A stretch of 64,000 nt of DNA, taken from assembly GCA_916700875.1 (NCBI GenBank), contig CAKAKS010000032.1:9983001-10047000 (forward strand), written 5' to 3'. Of the stretch, positions 48,422-60,907 are shown one piece after another. The stretch is from Sebastes aleutianus (taxonomy: Eukaryota > Chordata > Actinopteri > Perciformes > Sebastidae). The position numbers were made by a program, and so were the translations under genes. How positions within the stretch are numbered: position 1 is the first letter of the stretch; every line of letters starts with the position of its first letter. The notes under the pieces are model-generated. The model was not told the origin of the DNA, did no database searches, and saw only the letters and a list, made by a program, of their open reading frames with translations.

Positions 48422-50020
48422 AATTATTTAAAAGGAAAAAACCAACAACAAAAAATCTATAGATTTCTGCTCCTCATTGTCATCAGTGTATTCCTGTGAC
48501 TGCCTGCCTCCAAACCAGGGTTATTATAGTAAACTAAAACAAAAATAAGCAGTGACAAATATTGTTATTAAGCTGAAAAAAAAAAAAAAAAAAGATATCC
48601 TTTAAGAAAAATGAAAACTAAACTGAAACAATAATGCTTGGGTAAAAAAAACGAGGAGAAAAAAAAAGAATATAAATTAATTTCAGCTTTTTTAGCTATA
48701 ATATTCAGTATCTCTATATCACAACTCTCGTGACATTGAACCACAGAAACTAAACAGACTTGACATTGCAGGAGATGATGCTATGCTGCGATTGCTTCAC
48801 TACAGTAGCACGAAGATGAAACATTAAGCATTATATCCATTCCTACACAGTTCTCCAACCATGTATTTTGTATGTATATAGCTACATACGAGAGAGATCA
48901 AGTGAGAAATCAAGTTAAAAAGCTGTAGCCCATCAATCCCCCACATCCTTTAATCCAACAGTAAATGCACCTGCTGTACATCTGCACTTTGCTTTGGATG
49001 ATTTTGTTACTATCACCACATTTATTGCTATAAAAATGTGCTTATTGAGTGTCATATTCTCCCTCCACTTTTTAAACTGTTATTTTAATATTTTAAAAAG
49101 ACATCAAGTTTTTTAATCAAATTAAAATTTTCGGCTTATTGAAACACATATCTTTGAATTTCAGAGGAAATCATAATGATTAACCCACAGGATTAACCCC
49201 TCAGAGAGGATGGCAAAAGCACATTTTTAGGAATTAATGCGCCCACTAGTGGTTGAACTCAAACATGTCAAACATTTGATTACCAGAGCGAGACCCAGAA
49301 GCACATGGGAGAGGTTTTGCCTCCAGGGCTTACAATAAGTTTAGGTTGAAGCTGAAAATGTGAAATCTATCTTATTTCATTCACAGGATATTCTTGACAC
49401 GCTTTTAAAGATATTACATCTTCATACAAATCCTAATTAGAGGTTTTGCTTCTTGGTGTTCACATCAGTCATTTTCTAATACATGAGAACAACAGAGAAT
49501 CATTTTAACTTGTATGATTTCATTCTTTTTATCAGCTGCAGAAAATTAAGTGCACTTTTCAATTACACACACACACACATGCACATGCCCAGACCTCTCT
49601 GTGCTCTGCCAAAAGGCTAAGACATTCATTTAAGATAGATGGAGCGTATTCCAGTCACTCATTTCCACTGTTCCCATGAATAATGCAGTGATGACAGCTG
49701 ATGAGGCACATTCGCTTGTCAAGTTGAGAGGCAGGCACACAGTTACATAAGAGAGCGCTGTGGCTGAGGATACCTGACAAGCCTGCCTTTGAAGAAAAGT
49801 ACCCCACCACCACCACCACCACCACCATCTCCACCCCCCGCTGGGTTCAACGAGGGCCTGAACTCACCAGAGTGGCTGGGCTGTACAGGGATGATGAAAG
49901 AAAGCATCAATTTTAATATCATTCTGTGGCTAAATTATCCCAGAAGGCTTCATTTTATTAACATTGTTGAAATGCAGGATTTTATCATTGGTGGTGCTCT
50001 GATTGGCTCCGCTTTTCAAA
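48422..50020. other. Intergenic, low-complexity spots
   Basis: A-rich stretches at 48434-48462 and 48577-48593, CA repeats at 49566-49580 and a CCA/CACCAC run at 49803-49830. No gene recognised. Confidence 0.4.
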
Positions 50021-50463
50021 TAGGGATGCACCGATCTGACTTTTTCAGTCCCAATACCGATACCTGGGCTTTGGGTATCGGCCGATACCAGTGTTTAATT
50101 AATAAGCTGTATGCCTCACTGTGTGGAAGTGACTGGGATCATTCAGTTATGTGTAAGGAAACATCAGGCTTGACTTAAACATTGCTTTCTTAACTTTGTA
50201 AAACAAAATGTAACAAATAAATACATAAATATAAATGTATTTAATTGTTCTTTATTATTAAAATAGTAAATTGTACACCAGCAACTTGGTAAAAAATCTT
50301 CAAAATTAAGGTGTAAACCTTTTTAATGCAGCAACAAATTGGTCGAAACTTAAACAGGAATTAAAATTCCAGTATATAATGTATATAGTATATAAACATA
50401 AAAATAATTGGAATAGATCTGCCCCATTTTCACCGATATCCGCTCTGGTATTGGTGCAACAGT
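50021..50463. mobile_element. hAT-like MITE of the GGGATGCACCGAT type
   Basis: The left end TAGGGATGCACCGATCTGAC continues with AATACCGATACC and GGTATCGGCCGATACC. The right end ACCGATATCCGCTCTGGTAT with TTGGTGCAAC is its decayed inverse. This is a very common MITE type in fishes. Target duplication not clear. Confidence 0.55.
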
Positions 50464-51630
50464 TTAAGGCGTTAACTAAATGATCACCTGGTTATTATTC
50501 ATAGGATGCTAAAACATTGTAAGATGCTGCAGGCTCTCTTTCTCTGAGAATCATTTGAGATTAACATCATCTCTCTCCACTTGGTGAATATATGCCCTTT
50601 TTTATATTTAATAGCGTCTGTGTGTTCCGAGAAGAGACCCAGACCGAGGTCGACGCGTGCCTCCTCAATCATTTATGAGAGTTAATGCAGAGAGCGAGGG
50701 AAAGCAGCAAAGACCTGCTCCCGCGGGAGACCTGCATGCAGGAGGAAATTACAAATCAGCAGCACTATAAACCACGCTGCCAGCAGGGGAAGAGCTGCGC
50801 TGGCGCTACAACCTGCTTTTCTTCATTCCTCCATATGTTAGAGATATGCTGATAAACCCCTAAAAAGACTGAACCTCCTGTTTGTGCACCAACAGGCCCA
50901 CAGCAGGCTGTTCAGGTGCTCATCTCTTGCATTTCTGATTACCGGCAGAAAGTTCTGCATAAACAAGCCCACCTCCCTCTGGGTTGTTTGTCTCTCCTCA
51001 CAGTGTGAATGTTATGTAATTGAAAACTTTTATTTTATGTATTTCAAAAAGTCCTTCAGGAAGGACGAGAAGATCATCCACTCGGCTTCAGCTAATTCTC
51101 CTCACCTTTAATTTTCCTTCCGCTCAAATATCATTTGGCTGAAAGGAAAAAGCCTTAATATGACCATTACCAATCTCCGAGGACTCCCATTCTTCCTGCT
51201 AAGAGCAGAAGAGGATTACGGAATCCCACTCATATTGGCTAGATAAATTGTCACATTATCGCCTTCAATTTCTCTCTAAATCTAAAGCTCCTCAACTTTG
51301 GGGGAAAAGGAGACAGAGGCGACATCCTAGGGCAGAGGAAGGCTCTCTCTCTCCTTTTCTTCCCTCTCTTACTCTGTGAAAAGTAATTTAATTCTGCTGC
51401 CAGTTTATCCTGTGAATAAAAAGAGACGAAGAGGAGGAGAGAAAAAGCTCGAGGGGCTCACGCTTGTGTTAACTTTGTCCTTCCTTTTACCGCCTCACAT
51501 GCAAAATTACAAAAGCGCGGAGCTAACAAGGATGTCAGGATCGCGGCTGTGAGACACACAAACCCCATGTAGCTCTGACTTTGTAGCTCATGGGCACAGC
51601 ATGTTATCTAATTCATGTACGAAAATCCTT
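50464..51630. promoter_or_regulatory. Unique DNA, candidate regulatory block at 50590-50830
   Basis: 50590-50830 is GC-balanced and repeat-free (CGACGCGTGCCTCC, CAATCATTTATGAG, GAAATTACAAATCAGC). 51120-51300 is similar. No gene recognised. Confidence 0.22.
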
Positions 51631-52083
51631 GAAGCTTCAGTAGGCAGAATATTTTTGGCATCATTAGGCAAAAAAATCCATAATAACCTTTCAGCATATT
51701 GTAATTCAAGTGTTCAAGACTTCTGCACCTCCTCATGACTCTGTTTTCAGGCTTTAAAGAATCTAGCCTGTGACGGGAGACTTTGGCCAATCACAGGTCA
51801 TTTCAGAGAGAGCGTTCCTATTGAGTGTTCCTATTGGCTGTGCTCCGGTTGGTGGGCGGTGCTTGGTATTTCCTCAACTGATCTCAACATGGCTGCCGGG
51901 TCACAAACTTTCTCATTTTACAGCTAAACAGCACACTACAAGATGTTTCTGAAAATATTTTATGCGAGAAATAGGCATTACAATAACAGAATATTGATTC
52001 ATATTTGATCAGCGCTGCCTAGTTTGACCGTTTGATCAGAATTTGCGAGTGATTGACAGCTGCTCAGAGACGTCAAGGCTCCA
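51631..52083 (-). mobile_element. MITE family 1, minus orientation, truncated
   Basis: It starts at the element's right end (GAAGCTTCAGTAGGCAGAAT) and runs through GACGGGAGACTTTGGCCAAT, GGTGGGCGGTGCTTGG and GATCAGCGCTGCCTAG to CAGCTGCTCAGAGA. The left third is absent. GTTCCTATTG is duplicated at 51813-51836. Confidence 0.8.
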
Positions 52084-53324
52084 AGGCTTCAAATTACACC
52101 TGATGAAATTAAAAAAAAAGAATATAAGGACGAGGAAGGTGAAACTTCTAGTATCGGTCATCACACCCTGACCTTAACCAGCGTCCATCTGGGGGCTGAC
52201 AGACCTGTAAGCTCCTGATTAATGATAATTCTCAGCAGTGGAATATTCATCTGTGTACAATCTCCATCAGCGCTCTCGCCCTCGGCTCAGCAATGTCACT
52301 GTGACTTTGCAGAACCTCTCCTCTGTACTACTTCAGGACCGTCTATTTTATGGTGCGGTTTACGGGCGAACAAGCGCCGTTTTCAGTGACCTCAGGGGAG
52401 CTGGAGGGAGCTGGAGGGGGTGGGAGGTGAATCGAGCGCTTGAGAGAGTTAATTGGACTTCACAAGAGTAATTGCATCTTGTGTGTGTGTGTGTGTGTGT
52501 GTGTTTGCCTCCGTGTTGTGCTTGTGTGCACGTCTAGTTAACGTACAGACTCGATCAAGGCTAATGGCGTGCAGTAAAACACATGTGAAGTATCTGTCTT
52601 GTACTGTTCCCCCCAGTTGCTGACAGGGGGAGCTGTGGATCTCCTTCCCAGTCTGACTGACTCCACCATGTGAGGTACAGAGTGGCATGTTCTCACGTAC
52701 AAAATCACACATCAGCACCTACCATGTTACATGCTGTGTTACCTCTTATGCAATGTGTACTGTAAATGATCCATGCAAAGATTTCTCAGGGTTTGATTGC
52801 AGCTTATATAATTCTAGTTGCTCGCTGTGTTAATTGGTAGAGAGACAGACAGATGGAGGAAGAGAGGAGGAGGTGTGTTTGATACCAAGTACCTCTCAGT
52901 GGGGGGGGGTTGAAATCTCCTTAACCACCCAGCAGTGCAGGAAAGCAGCGGGGGCGTCGCTCGAGGCTGTTTTACCTGCAGTGAATGTCACAGAGGGAGA
53001 CATTGCACAGTAATAAGAATAAAATGTTAAATGGTTTCAGTAACCATACCGAAGTGGACAACTGTGTTCCCCAACAGGATTTGCAAGATAGGTGAGCGGA
53101 AACAAAAAAAAAAAAACATGCACACAATTATATTATGTATTCAGGTCTTTATTCAGGTCAATATTTTCTAATCTTTATTGTGAATTACTGGATACTTTTA
53201 CATCTAAAAATTATACAAAGAAAACTGGGGAAAGGTCACTTATTGGTCAATAAGAGCCGACGTGTACAACTTCTTGTTTCACAAGTAGCCTGTTTACAAG
53301 CTCATTTTAAACCAATAAAAAGCT
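52084..53324. other. Intergenic with a TG microsatellite
   Basis: (TG)n at 52479-52505. 52180-52440 is repeat-free, with duplicated GGGAGCTGGA at 52396-52415. No gene recognised. Confidence 0.4.
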
Positions 53325-53530
53325 AAATCATCAGCTGTAGGTCAGTTGGTAGAATGGTCGTATGGTTGGCGGTTTAATCCCCGGCTTCTACAGTCTGCAT
53401 ATCAAAGTGTCCTTGAGCGAGACGCTGAACCCCAAGTTGCTCCCCAGGCTCTTCAGATGCTCTCGCTTAGGATGGGTTAAATGCAGAGGTCAATGAAAAG
53501 GTCAAATTTCATGTACGTACCATGAATGTA
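53325..53530 (+). mobile_element. tRNA-derived SINE-like element
   Basis: TAGGTCAGTTGGTAGAATGG at 53339-53358 fits a polymerase III A box, and GGTTTAATCCCC at 53371-53382 a decayed B box. The body words GTCCTTGAGCGAGACGCTGA and ACCCCAAGTTGCTCCC are familiar from fish tRNA-derived SINEs. It does not fold as a real tRNA (no matching acceptor arm seen). Confidence 0.7.
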
Positions 53531-55615
53531 TAAAGAACTGGATACAGCATAGGAGGCGTGCTCCCGTTCATTCCTATGAGAGTTGCTCAGTGGCGCGTGA
53601 AGCCAAAATGGCTCGACTGCCGAATGATAAAGTACCCGGATCGCCCGGTGATCTTCCGCATCCGCACTCACGCAGTAGCATCCACATCGCACGCAGTAGC
53701 GTTTCCTTTAACTCCGCCTCCCAGCCCTCGGTCCAGCCTCGGTCTGGGTCTCATTCACATGAACGGAGGAAGGAAAATAACTCTGGATTCGGCTATTAGT
53801 GCATTTTACAACTTTTAGGACCTAATGATTTAAATAAGGGTTATTCAAGTGTTCATACTGGGAGGTTGATTTACCTCAATAAAACCTATCCGCTGAGTTA
53901 CAGACGTCTCTTTCCCAATGTAAATCTGTGGAAAAAAGTATTTTTGGGCCCAATGGCATCACGTGATGCCCGTCCAACCCTTTCATTTGAATGAAAGGAT
54001 TGGACAGGTTTATTACAGTCCTGCGACAGCCACAAATACGTTTCTTTTTCTTCTTTTTTTTATTGCTGTCGGGATGTAATGAGAATTTCAACTAATATAA
54101 TAAAAAAGGTTTTTGAAGAACATTACCAACCCTAGCTTTAAGCAGAATCGACATCTCTCTGAAACAGCTTCCGCTAGCAGTGAATATAATAACCTTCATG
54201 AAGGTAGGATTCACTGCAGGGCTGTTATTTTAGTCTTAGGCAGAAGCTTATCAGCCTGCATAGCTTTTAGTCAAGGCTAAGTTGAACTTTATTGGCTTCC
54301 TGTAGCTCCTATGAGCCTCAAGTCCTGCACAGAAATGTCTTTAAGGGGATTCAGACCCCCTGGTGTGAGCTACTTTCAGTGCCTGTCGGCTCTTGGCATT
54401 GTCACGTACGTTTCCCGGCTCTACACCAGGCCACACATCTCTCATAAAAATCCCCCTCACGTTCACTCCACCGTAAAGAGCCCAGTACACTGTAGCTGCT
54501 ATATTTTACGAGCACGTTAAGCAGAGGGCTTTTACTCCTCCGGTGCAGCAGCCCGACACAGTAACTGAAAGACAACGGAGAGCACTTTTCGGAGGGAATC
54601 TGGCTCATAATTTCACAGAAATATTGATACTTTAAGGGTGAAGGTATAGCTAGGGAGGAGGTGAGGAAATCCAGAGAGAAATTGTAGATTCACCAGAGAG
54701 AGGAGTGGAGCTGGAGCAGTCGTAATGTTGGGTGTCAGCTTGAGTTAGGGTGGCCATGTGCAGCTTCCACTGGCCTCACGCCAGCCAGGCAGAAAGAGAA
54801 ACACTCTGTTCTGCTCTCATCTTCTGCTCTTTTGGCTCAGTAACTCTCTGCTACGCTCCGTATGTGACTGTAGAAAACTTTAACTGTAAATCACGGACAT
54901 TTCAACAGATAAAGGGTGAACTTTCTCATGTCTTAAAGTACATCACATAAGAACATTTATTCCATTAATGTAAAAACACGCATGGGATCAGATCAGATAC
55001 CGGTGAATGAGCCCCAGGCTTTAATTGAGATGCTACTGCTCATATCAAAGCTAGAGTAGGGCCTCTGGGTGTACTGTAATGTATGATCTAAGCATGTTGG
55101 TGTCAGATAGCTGTGAGCTATATGGGTAATTGTAGCATATAAAACACACTCTCAATGCACCGAGACGGGGTCAAAATCTAACAAACAGGATGATAGGGAT
55201 TCCTCCAGGGAGGAGAGGCTTAGTGGGGAGCAGAGACAAAGAGAATGAACATCAGAGTTCACTGTATATACAGGAGAATATGTGACTTTGTTTCTGTAGA
55301 GTAGATACAGGGATTGCTCCGAGTGCAGGAGCATAAGTTATATATGGGTCTTTTTTATGGGGGTTTTTCTGTACCTGAAAGTGCTTGCTTTACATAGTAA
55401 AATGAATAAATGCAAAATATAAATATACCACGTAATATACATAAAATAAATAAAAATGCATTTAAATGATTGTAAAATAAAAATAAACTAGAATTATCAC
55501 CTCATGGTTGGATGCCTCTGCCAACCAGTTAAGTTGCAGTTTACATCCATGTTTGTCCAAAATGTCAGCACAAATTGTCATATTAGCATATGAATTCTTG
55601 AGTTATGGCCAAAAA
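53531..55615. other. Intergenic, mixed
   Basis: 53520 to about 54140 looks like a further interspersed repeat (CATTCCTATGAGAGTTGC and GCCAAAATGGC words) of unknown class. 54280-54620 is unique and could be regulatory. No gene recognised. Confidence 0.3.
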
Positions 55616-55619
55616 CGTG

Positions 55620-55905
55620 TTTTGTGATCTGCCAAGCCAATCCCAGCCGACATTGGGCGAAGGCGGGGTATACACCCTGGACAGGTCGTCAGACTATCAC
55701 AGGGCTGACATATAGAGGCAGACAACCATTCACACTCACATTCACACCTACGGGCAATTTAGAGTCCACAATTAACCTAACTTGCATGTCTTTGGACCGT
55801 GGGAGGAAACCGAAAAACCCGGAGCAAACCACGGGGAGAACATGCAAACTCCACACCTGCAATCATCTTGTTGTGAGGTGACAGTGGTAACCACGGCACC
55901 ACCAC
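55620..55905 (+). mobile_element. Interspersed repeat with TTTAGAGTC and ATGTCTTTGGACC words
   Basis: CATTCACACTCACATTCACA, GGGCAATTTAGAGTC, GCATGTCTTTGGACCGTGGG and GGGAGAACATGCAAACTCC form a dispersed repeat that I recognise from many fish genomes. I cannot assign its class with certainty. Confidence 0.6.
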
Positions 55906-56335
55906 CCATAAAACATCAGAAAATGTGCTCGTTAGATTAACTCGGTCGGTATTTGTACCATTGACTCCCGTCTCATAACTGTCTGCAAACCATTGCTCTT
56001 TTGTGGAATAGCTTTTGCTCCGACAGAAGAAGTTAAATAAAAGTGAATTGTGCAACACAGCTAATGAGCTACGATAGCTTCCTCTGTTTTGAACTCTCCA
56101 GCTCTCCGTGCCCTCAAACCTCAGCACTGTCAAGACTGTGCTATTGATCAACGTTCATGTCAAAGTTCACAAAAGTTTGACTCCACACGGAACATTCGCA
56201 CAGATTCATTTCGCCTTGGTGTCAGCTGCAACAAAGCCAATAACAAAACATTGACCATCACCGAATGATAAAACACCTGCAGCTCCATACTGCAGACACT
56301 GCATGACCACAGCCTCCTCAGGAAGTGATTGTGCC

Positions 56336-56698
56336 TTAAACCTGCGGTAGGCAGAATGTTTTTGGCATCATTGGGCAAAAATTCCATAATAACCTTTCAG
56401 CATATTGTAATTCTGTAGACTTCTGCTCCTCCTCATGGCTCTGTTTTCAGGCTTTAGACAATCTAGCCCGTGACGGGAGACTTTGACCAATCACAGGTCA
56501 TTTCAGAGAGAGAGAGCGTTCCTATTGGCTGTTCATTTAACGGAGGCAGCTGTCAATCACTCGCAAACTCTGATCAGACGGTCAAACTAGGCAGTGCTGA
56601 TCAAATATGAATCAATATACTGTCAGGATATAGTGACCGTTTTACAAAAATATATTTTTTAATCATATTTGCTCCAATTCTACCCACTGCTGCTTTAA
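56336..56698 (-). mobile_element. MITE family 1, internally deleted copy
   Basis: It begins TTAAACCTGCGGTAGGCAG and ends CTACCCACTGCTGCTTTAA, so both TTAA ends are kept, but only 363 bp remain. The middle, including the GCCCACC region, is gone after TCCTATTGGCTG. Confidence 0.82.
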
Positions 56699-57547
56699 CA
56701 AACATTTACTGTATGACAAACTATTCAACATAATACATCAATCCTAATTTGCTAAAGGCCAAATTAGAGCCAGACCTCCCACATGAACGCCCCTGCCCTA
56801 CGAGTGAGCTAAAACACCATCGTAAAGGTCAGGTTAACAAGGGTAATAGTCCTCTGAGGAGGAGCTGTTAAGCTTACTGGTAATGTGTCCCAGGAGGAAG
56901 TCGCTTGAATCTGTATTTGTCAGGATGTGCAGTGCATTATGATATGTCGCAGCTGAGCGTTCAGGCTGTGGAGCTGAAATCATCTGTGATAGAAGATTAC
57001 TGAGGATTACTAAAGAAATACTAGGATTTGTTGTACAACACTGAGCTTGTGTGTTGCCAGAGGAATACTGTGCAGATTCAACAGAAGATCCTGATGGAGT
57101 CCTCTAATGCAGGAGATTCATCTCCTGGAGGCAGCTAGCTGGTTGGTTCAGATGGGAGGCAGTCCAAACTGCTCCAAGGTGTTTCTGGCATAAAACCCAC
57201 CTTTTTAATATAAAGTACATCACACACATTACTGTTGAATATAAGGCCCACAATGGTATTACTGTGGGCAAATTCATGAAGTTATAGGCAGAGGAGTAGA
57301 GGAGTGGGAGGAGGTGAGAACCCCTATGGAGAAATCACACAAAGATAAACAGCAGAATATCACGCAAGAGATTTAGGTTAATTGAATAAATCAGCTTTGC
57401 AGGCGGTGTTGTCTGCTAGGTTAACAAAGAAACCTTCTGCATAGGAGGTAATACATCCCAACCTAGCCTCAGAGCAGAAATCTGAACATGCTACAAGGGG
57501 AAATGTTCCCTTTTCTTTCTATTTCTTTTATATGTTTCAGTTATTAC
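56699..57547. other. Intergenic, nothing recognised
   Basis: Unique A/T-leaning sequence with no ORF or repeat of note. Confidence 0.4.
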
Positions 57548-58265
57548 TAGGGCTTTCAATCGATTCAAATATTTAATCATGATTAATCGCAAATTAATTA
57601 AATTTTTTTATCTGTTCAAAAATGTACCTTAAAGGGAGATTTGTCGAGTATTTAATACTCTTATCAACATGGGAGTGGTAAAATATACTTTCTTATGCAT
57701 GTGTATGTATTTATCATTGGAAATCAATTCACAACACAAAACAATGACAAATATTGTCCAGAAACCCTCACAGGTACTGCATTTAGCATAAAAAAATATG
57801 CTCAAATCCTAACATGGCAAACTGCAGCCCAACAGGCAACAACAGCTGTCAGTGTGTCAGTGTGCTGACTTGATTATGACTTGCCCCAAAACTGCATGTA
57901 ATTATCATAAAGTGTGCATGTCTGTAAAGGGGAGACTCGTGGGTACCCATAGAACCCATTTTCATTCACATATCTTGAGGTCAGAGGTCAAGAGACTCCT
58001 TTGAAAATGGCCATGCCAGTGTTTCCTCACCAAAATTTAACATAATTTTGGAGCATTATTTAGCCTCCTTCACGACAAGCTAGTATGACATGGTTGGTAC
58101 CAATGGATTCCTTAGGTTTTTTCTAGTCTCATATGATGTAAATGTATTCACTCTAGCCCGCTACAACCTAAAAATCGCAAGTTGCGCTAATGCGTTAAAG
58201 AAATTAGTGGCGTTAAAACTAATTTGCGTAACGCGTTATTATCGCGTTAACTTTGACAGCCCTAA
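57548..58265 (-). mobile_element. hAT-like MITE family 2, full-length copy
   Basis: It runs from TAGGGCTTTCAATCG to TAACTTTGACAGCCCTAA, 718 bp. The flanks GTTATTAC (57540-57547) and GTTATAAC (58266-58273) are an 8-bp target duplication with one difference. Confidence 0.88.
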
Positions 58266-59277
58266 GTTATAACACAAAACAGTTTGGATGAAAATGGAGA
58301 AAAGTTACCATACTGGTGTTGAAAATATAGTAAAAACAAGTTTCAAAGCTGAATTTATCATCAAACAATGGAACAGCTATAGTGGAGAGATTACAGATAG
58401 GATGCTAATTAGATGATCAGAAACACTGTTAATTGATTGATTATGAGCCTCTAGTAGAATTTCCCATTTTAATTGCATCTTGACTAGAAGCGGTGGACCT
58501 GGGAGTCATTGAAGCCTTGTGTCGGTCCAGGAACTTAAGAGACGTTCAAAGGAATGCAAAGCAGCTAAATGACTCTATTAGTGCAGGTGATAATGCTGTG
58601 TTATTGCTGGATTCGTGCTATGGCCTAATGCCTGCTGGGAGCAAACGTCTCGCTGGGTCTCCACGGTGACGAGGGGGAGAGCTGAGGTATCCATGGGAGA
58701 AGGTGGGCGTGATGGGATCCCCAGGGAGCGTTGTGGAGGAGGTGAAGGAGAGCTTAATGTCTCCACTGTGAGAGCGAAAGAGAAGAGAGAGATTCAAAAA
58801 CCCACAGGAGAAAAAAAGAAAAACAGGAAATACATGTGGAGCAGAAGACACACATCACACCATTCTTAACATTTTACATGACATAATAGATCATTTAATG
58901 CTTCACAGTTCTTTGCGGGATAAAGCCGTTAACACCACGAGACACTAAAGCCATTGTGCTGACATGAATGCATGATGGTTACAGTCATTTAGCTTGAGAC
59001 CGGTATAATTGCTGTCCTGCAGCCAAACATCCGTGCACTAAGGCATTTGTGTTAATGTTTTTTGTTTTTTTATCAAGCTCGAAGTGACAATTTCTTGGAT
59101 TTGATAGTGTTGCAATGTCAATTATTGAAGTTTTCAATATATTCTTGGCCACTTGGGGGCACTGCAACAAGCAACAACATTGACATATTATCACATCATA
59201 AAGTTAACATGGCTAACTTAGTAGCAAACAGTTGCCTAATTACACATCTAGCAGACACGTGGCAACATTAGCACTCA
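58266..59277. other. Intergenic, nothing recognised
   Basis: Unique sequence with a purine-rich stretch at 58665-58830 that gives spurious ORFs. No gene seen. Confidence 0.4.
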
Positions 59278-60571
59278 ATAGCCGCTTTTCCACTATGGTG
59301 CAATTGCAAACAAAAAACAGTTGCGTTTCTACTATTGCTCTGATTTCCCCACAGTATTGCCCTAAAACCCGCCCATAACATGCCGCCTCAGTGTAAAGGT
59401 CACCCATCCCACTCCGCAGATATCATACTCGTTAGACTCACTTAAAACTTAAAATAGCCATACTGGAATTACAGTTTGAGAAATCCATAACACAAGTTAG
59501 ATGTGTTCAGTTGAATCACTTTTGCTGTTTAGCTAACAAAATGAATTAATGGCAAAAAAACTCACCAACTGTATTTGCCTCCAGCGACCCGACCATGGTG
59601 TCCTAGGCGGTCTCTCCGCTTTCTGCAGGGCGACTTCCCGGGCACTTCCGGCCGGCCTTACTACTTTCCAGACTCCATTAACATATTGCTCAATTTAACA
59701 GATCTGTGTCCCCCATTACGCAGATGACACTCCTTAATATGTATAACTTTGTATAACTCCTAAAGAAAGGCTTTTCATTTTGGCTGATATTTAACTTTAA
59801 CAGCTTTTCTGTGAATTAAGTTAAATAAACTAAAGCAAGATGTGTAACGTTACTGTCTGACATCCCCAAACACCACCAGTTAGCATTTCCATGCAATTTT
59901 TAATAACGTGATTTAATTAAAATTCAGAGTTCTGCTTTGTGAAACATGACAAATTTATCAGGAGAACTGAGTGAATTATGAAAAGTCTGTTTGATACATT
60001 TTTAAATGACTGACGAGGCAAATAAAGTCTTCAACTGTTTCCTTCTGTCGGCGGAAAACCTCTGTTCACATATTGTTAAATTTAACAGAGCCAATTTTGT
60101 AATTTTAGCTCCATGTAACGTCAAAGTGAATAAACGTGATGTTTCCCAGATAAAGCTTGTCTGCCATATAACCACACAGTTTACACATTTTTATAACTGC
60201 TGATTTATTCATCCTCATGCCCATGATAGTGAGCAGAGCCCTAATGTCCTTGTTTGAACAATACTGTCAGTTTTTGTCCATTTTTCCTTTTTACATTATT
60301 CTTCAGCGATAAAACTGGTTGATGAGAAATGAGCTGCTGCACTGACATCCCTACTGCTGCACCCGTGTTCCCGTCCAAGCCAGGTAAGCCCTATGACCCT
60401 ATGGTTGGCCCTGCTTGGCCCATGGGCAATCGGTGCGCTATTAGGACCTGGAAACTGGCCCCGACATAGTCGTCCCGGGGCACGATCTGAGACCGGAAGC
60501 GACAATGGAAACAAAACTGGCTTTGGCATGCATGAGCTCGCCCGTGTTTGATAATAGTGGAAAAGCGGTTA
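59278..60571. mobile_element. Long MITE with CCGCTTTTCCACTAT ends
   Basis: AGCCGCTTTTCCACTATGG at 59280-59298 and ATAGTGGAAAAGCGG at about 60554-60568 are inverted terminal repeats of about 15 bp around 1.3 kb. The interior has no ORF above 81 residues and no transposase motif. The target duplication is unclear. Confidence 0.65.
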
Positions 60572-60721
60572 TTTAGTGTTTCTGGCCCTTCTGGAATTGA
60601 ACTTTGTCTGCCATTTTGCTGCCCGGCAGGTAGCATACAGTGGGTTTATCTGGGCTTTTCTGCTGAAAACAGCTGCCTACCACCACTCTAGTGATAAGAG
60701 CAGTGAGACTCAACCAAAACA

Positions 60722-60907
60722 TTAAAGTTGCAGACCGTACAACCAAAACAATTAGCTAAAAGATGCTAAAACGTGCCACAGAGCTGAGGGGAACTGCATA
60801 GTTGGGTGATTTCTCTGTGGGTTCGTCACTACAGGTGACCACTTTCACATCCCACATACTCGTTTGATCCATTGTTAACCTAAAAATATTGACTAGTGCA
60901 GCTTTAA
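60722..60907. mobile_element. Short TTAA-flanked MITE
   Basis: It begins TTAAAGTTGCAGACC and ends GACTAGTGCAGCTTTAA. The ends are partly inverted (TTAAAG-TGCA) and include TTAA. 186 bp. Confidence 0.45.

Noticed and set aside
49789..50178. 129-residue ORF starting with a proline run
   Set aside because: It starts in a CACCAC simple repeat and ends inside the 50021-50463 MITE.
53325..53530. tRNA gene
   Set aside because: A and B boxes are present, but there is no acceptor stem or cloverleaf and the body continues as a SINE.
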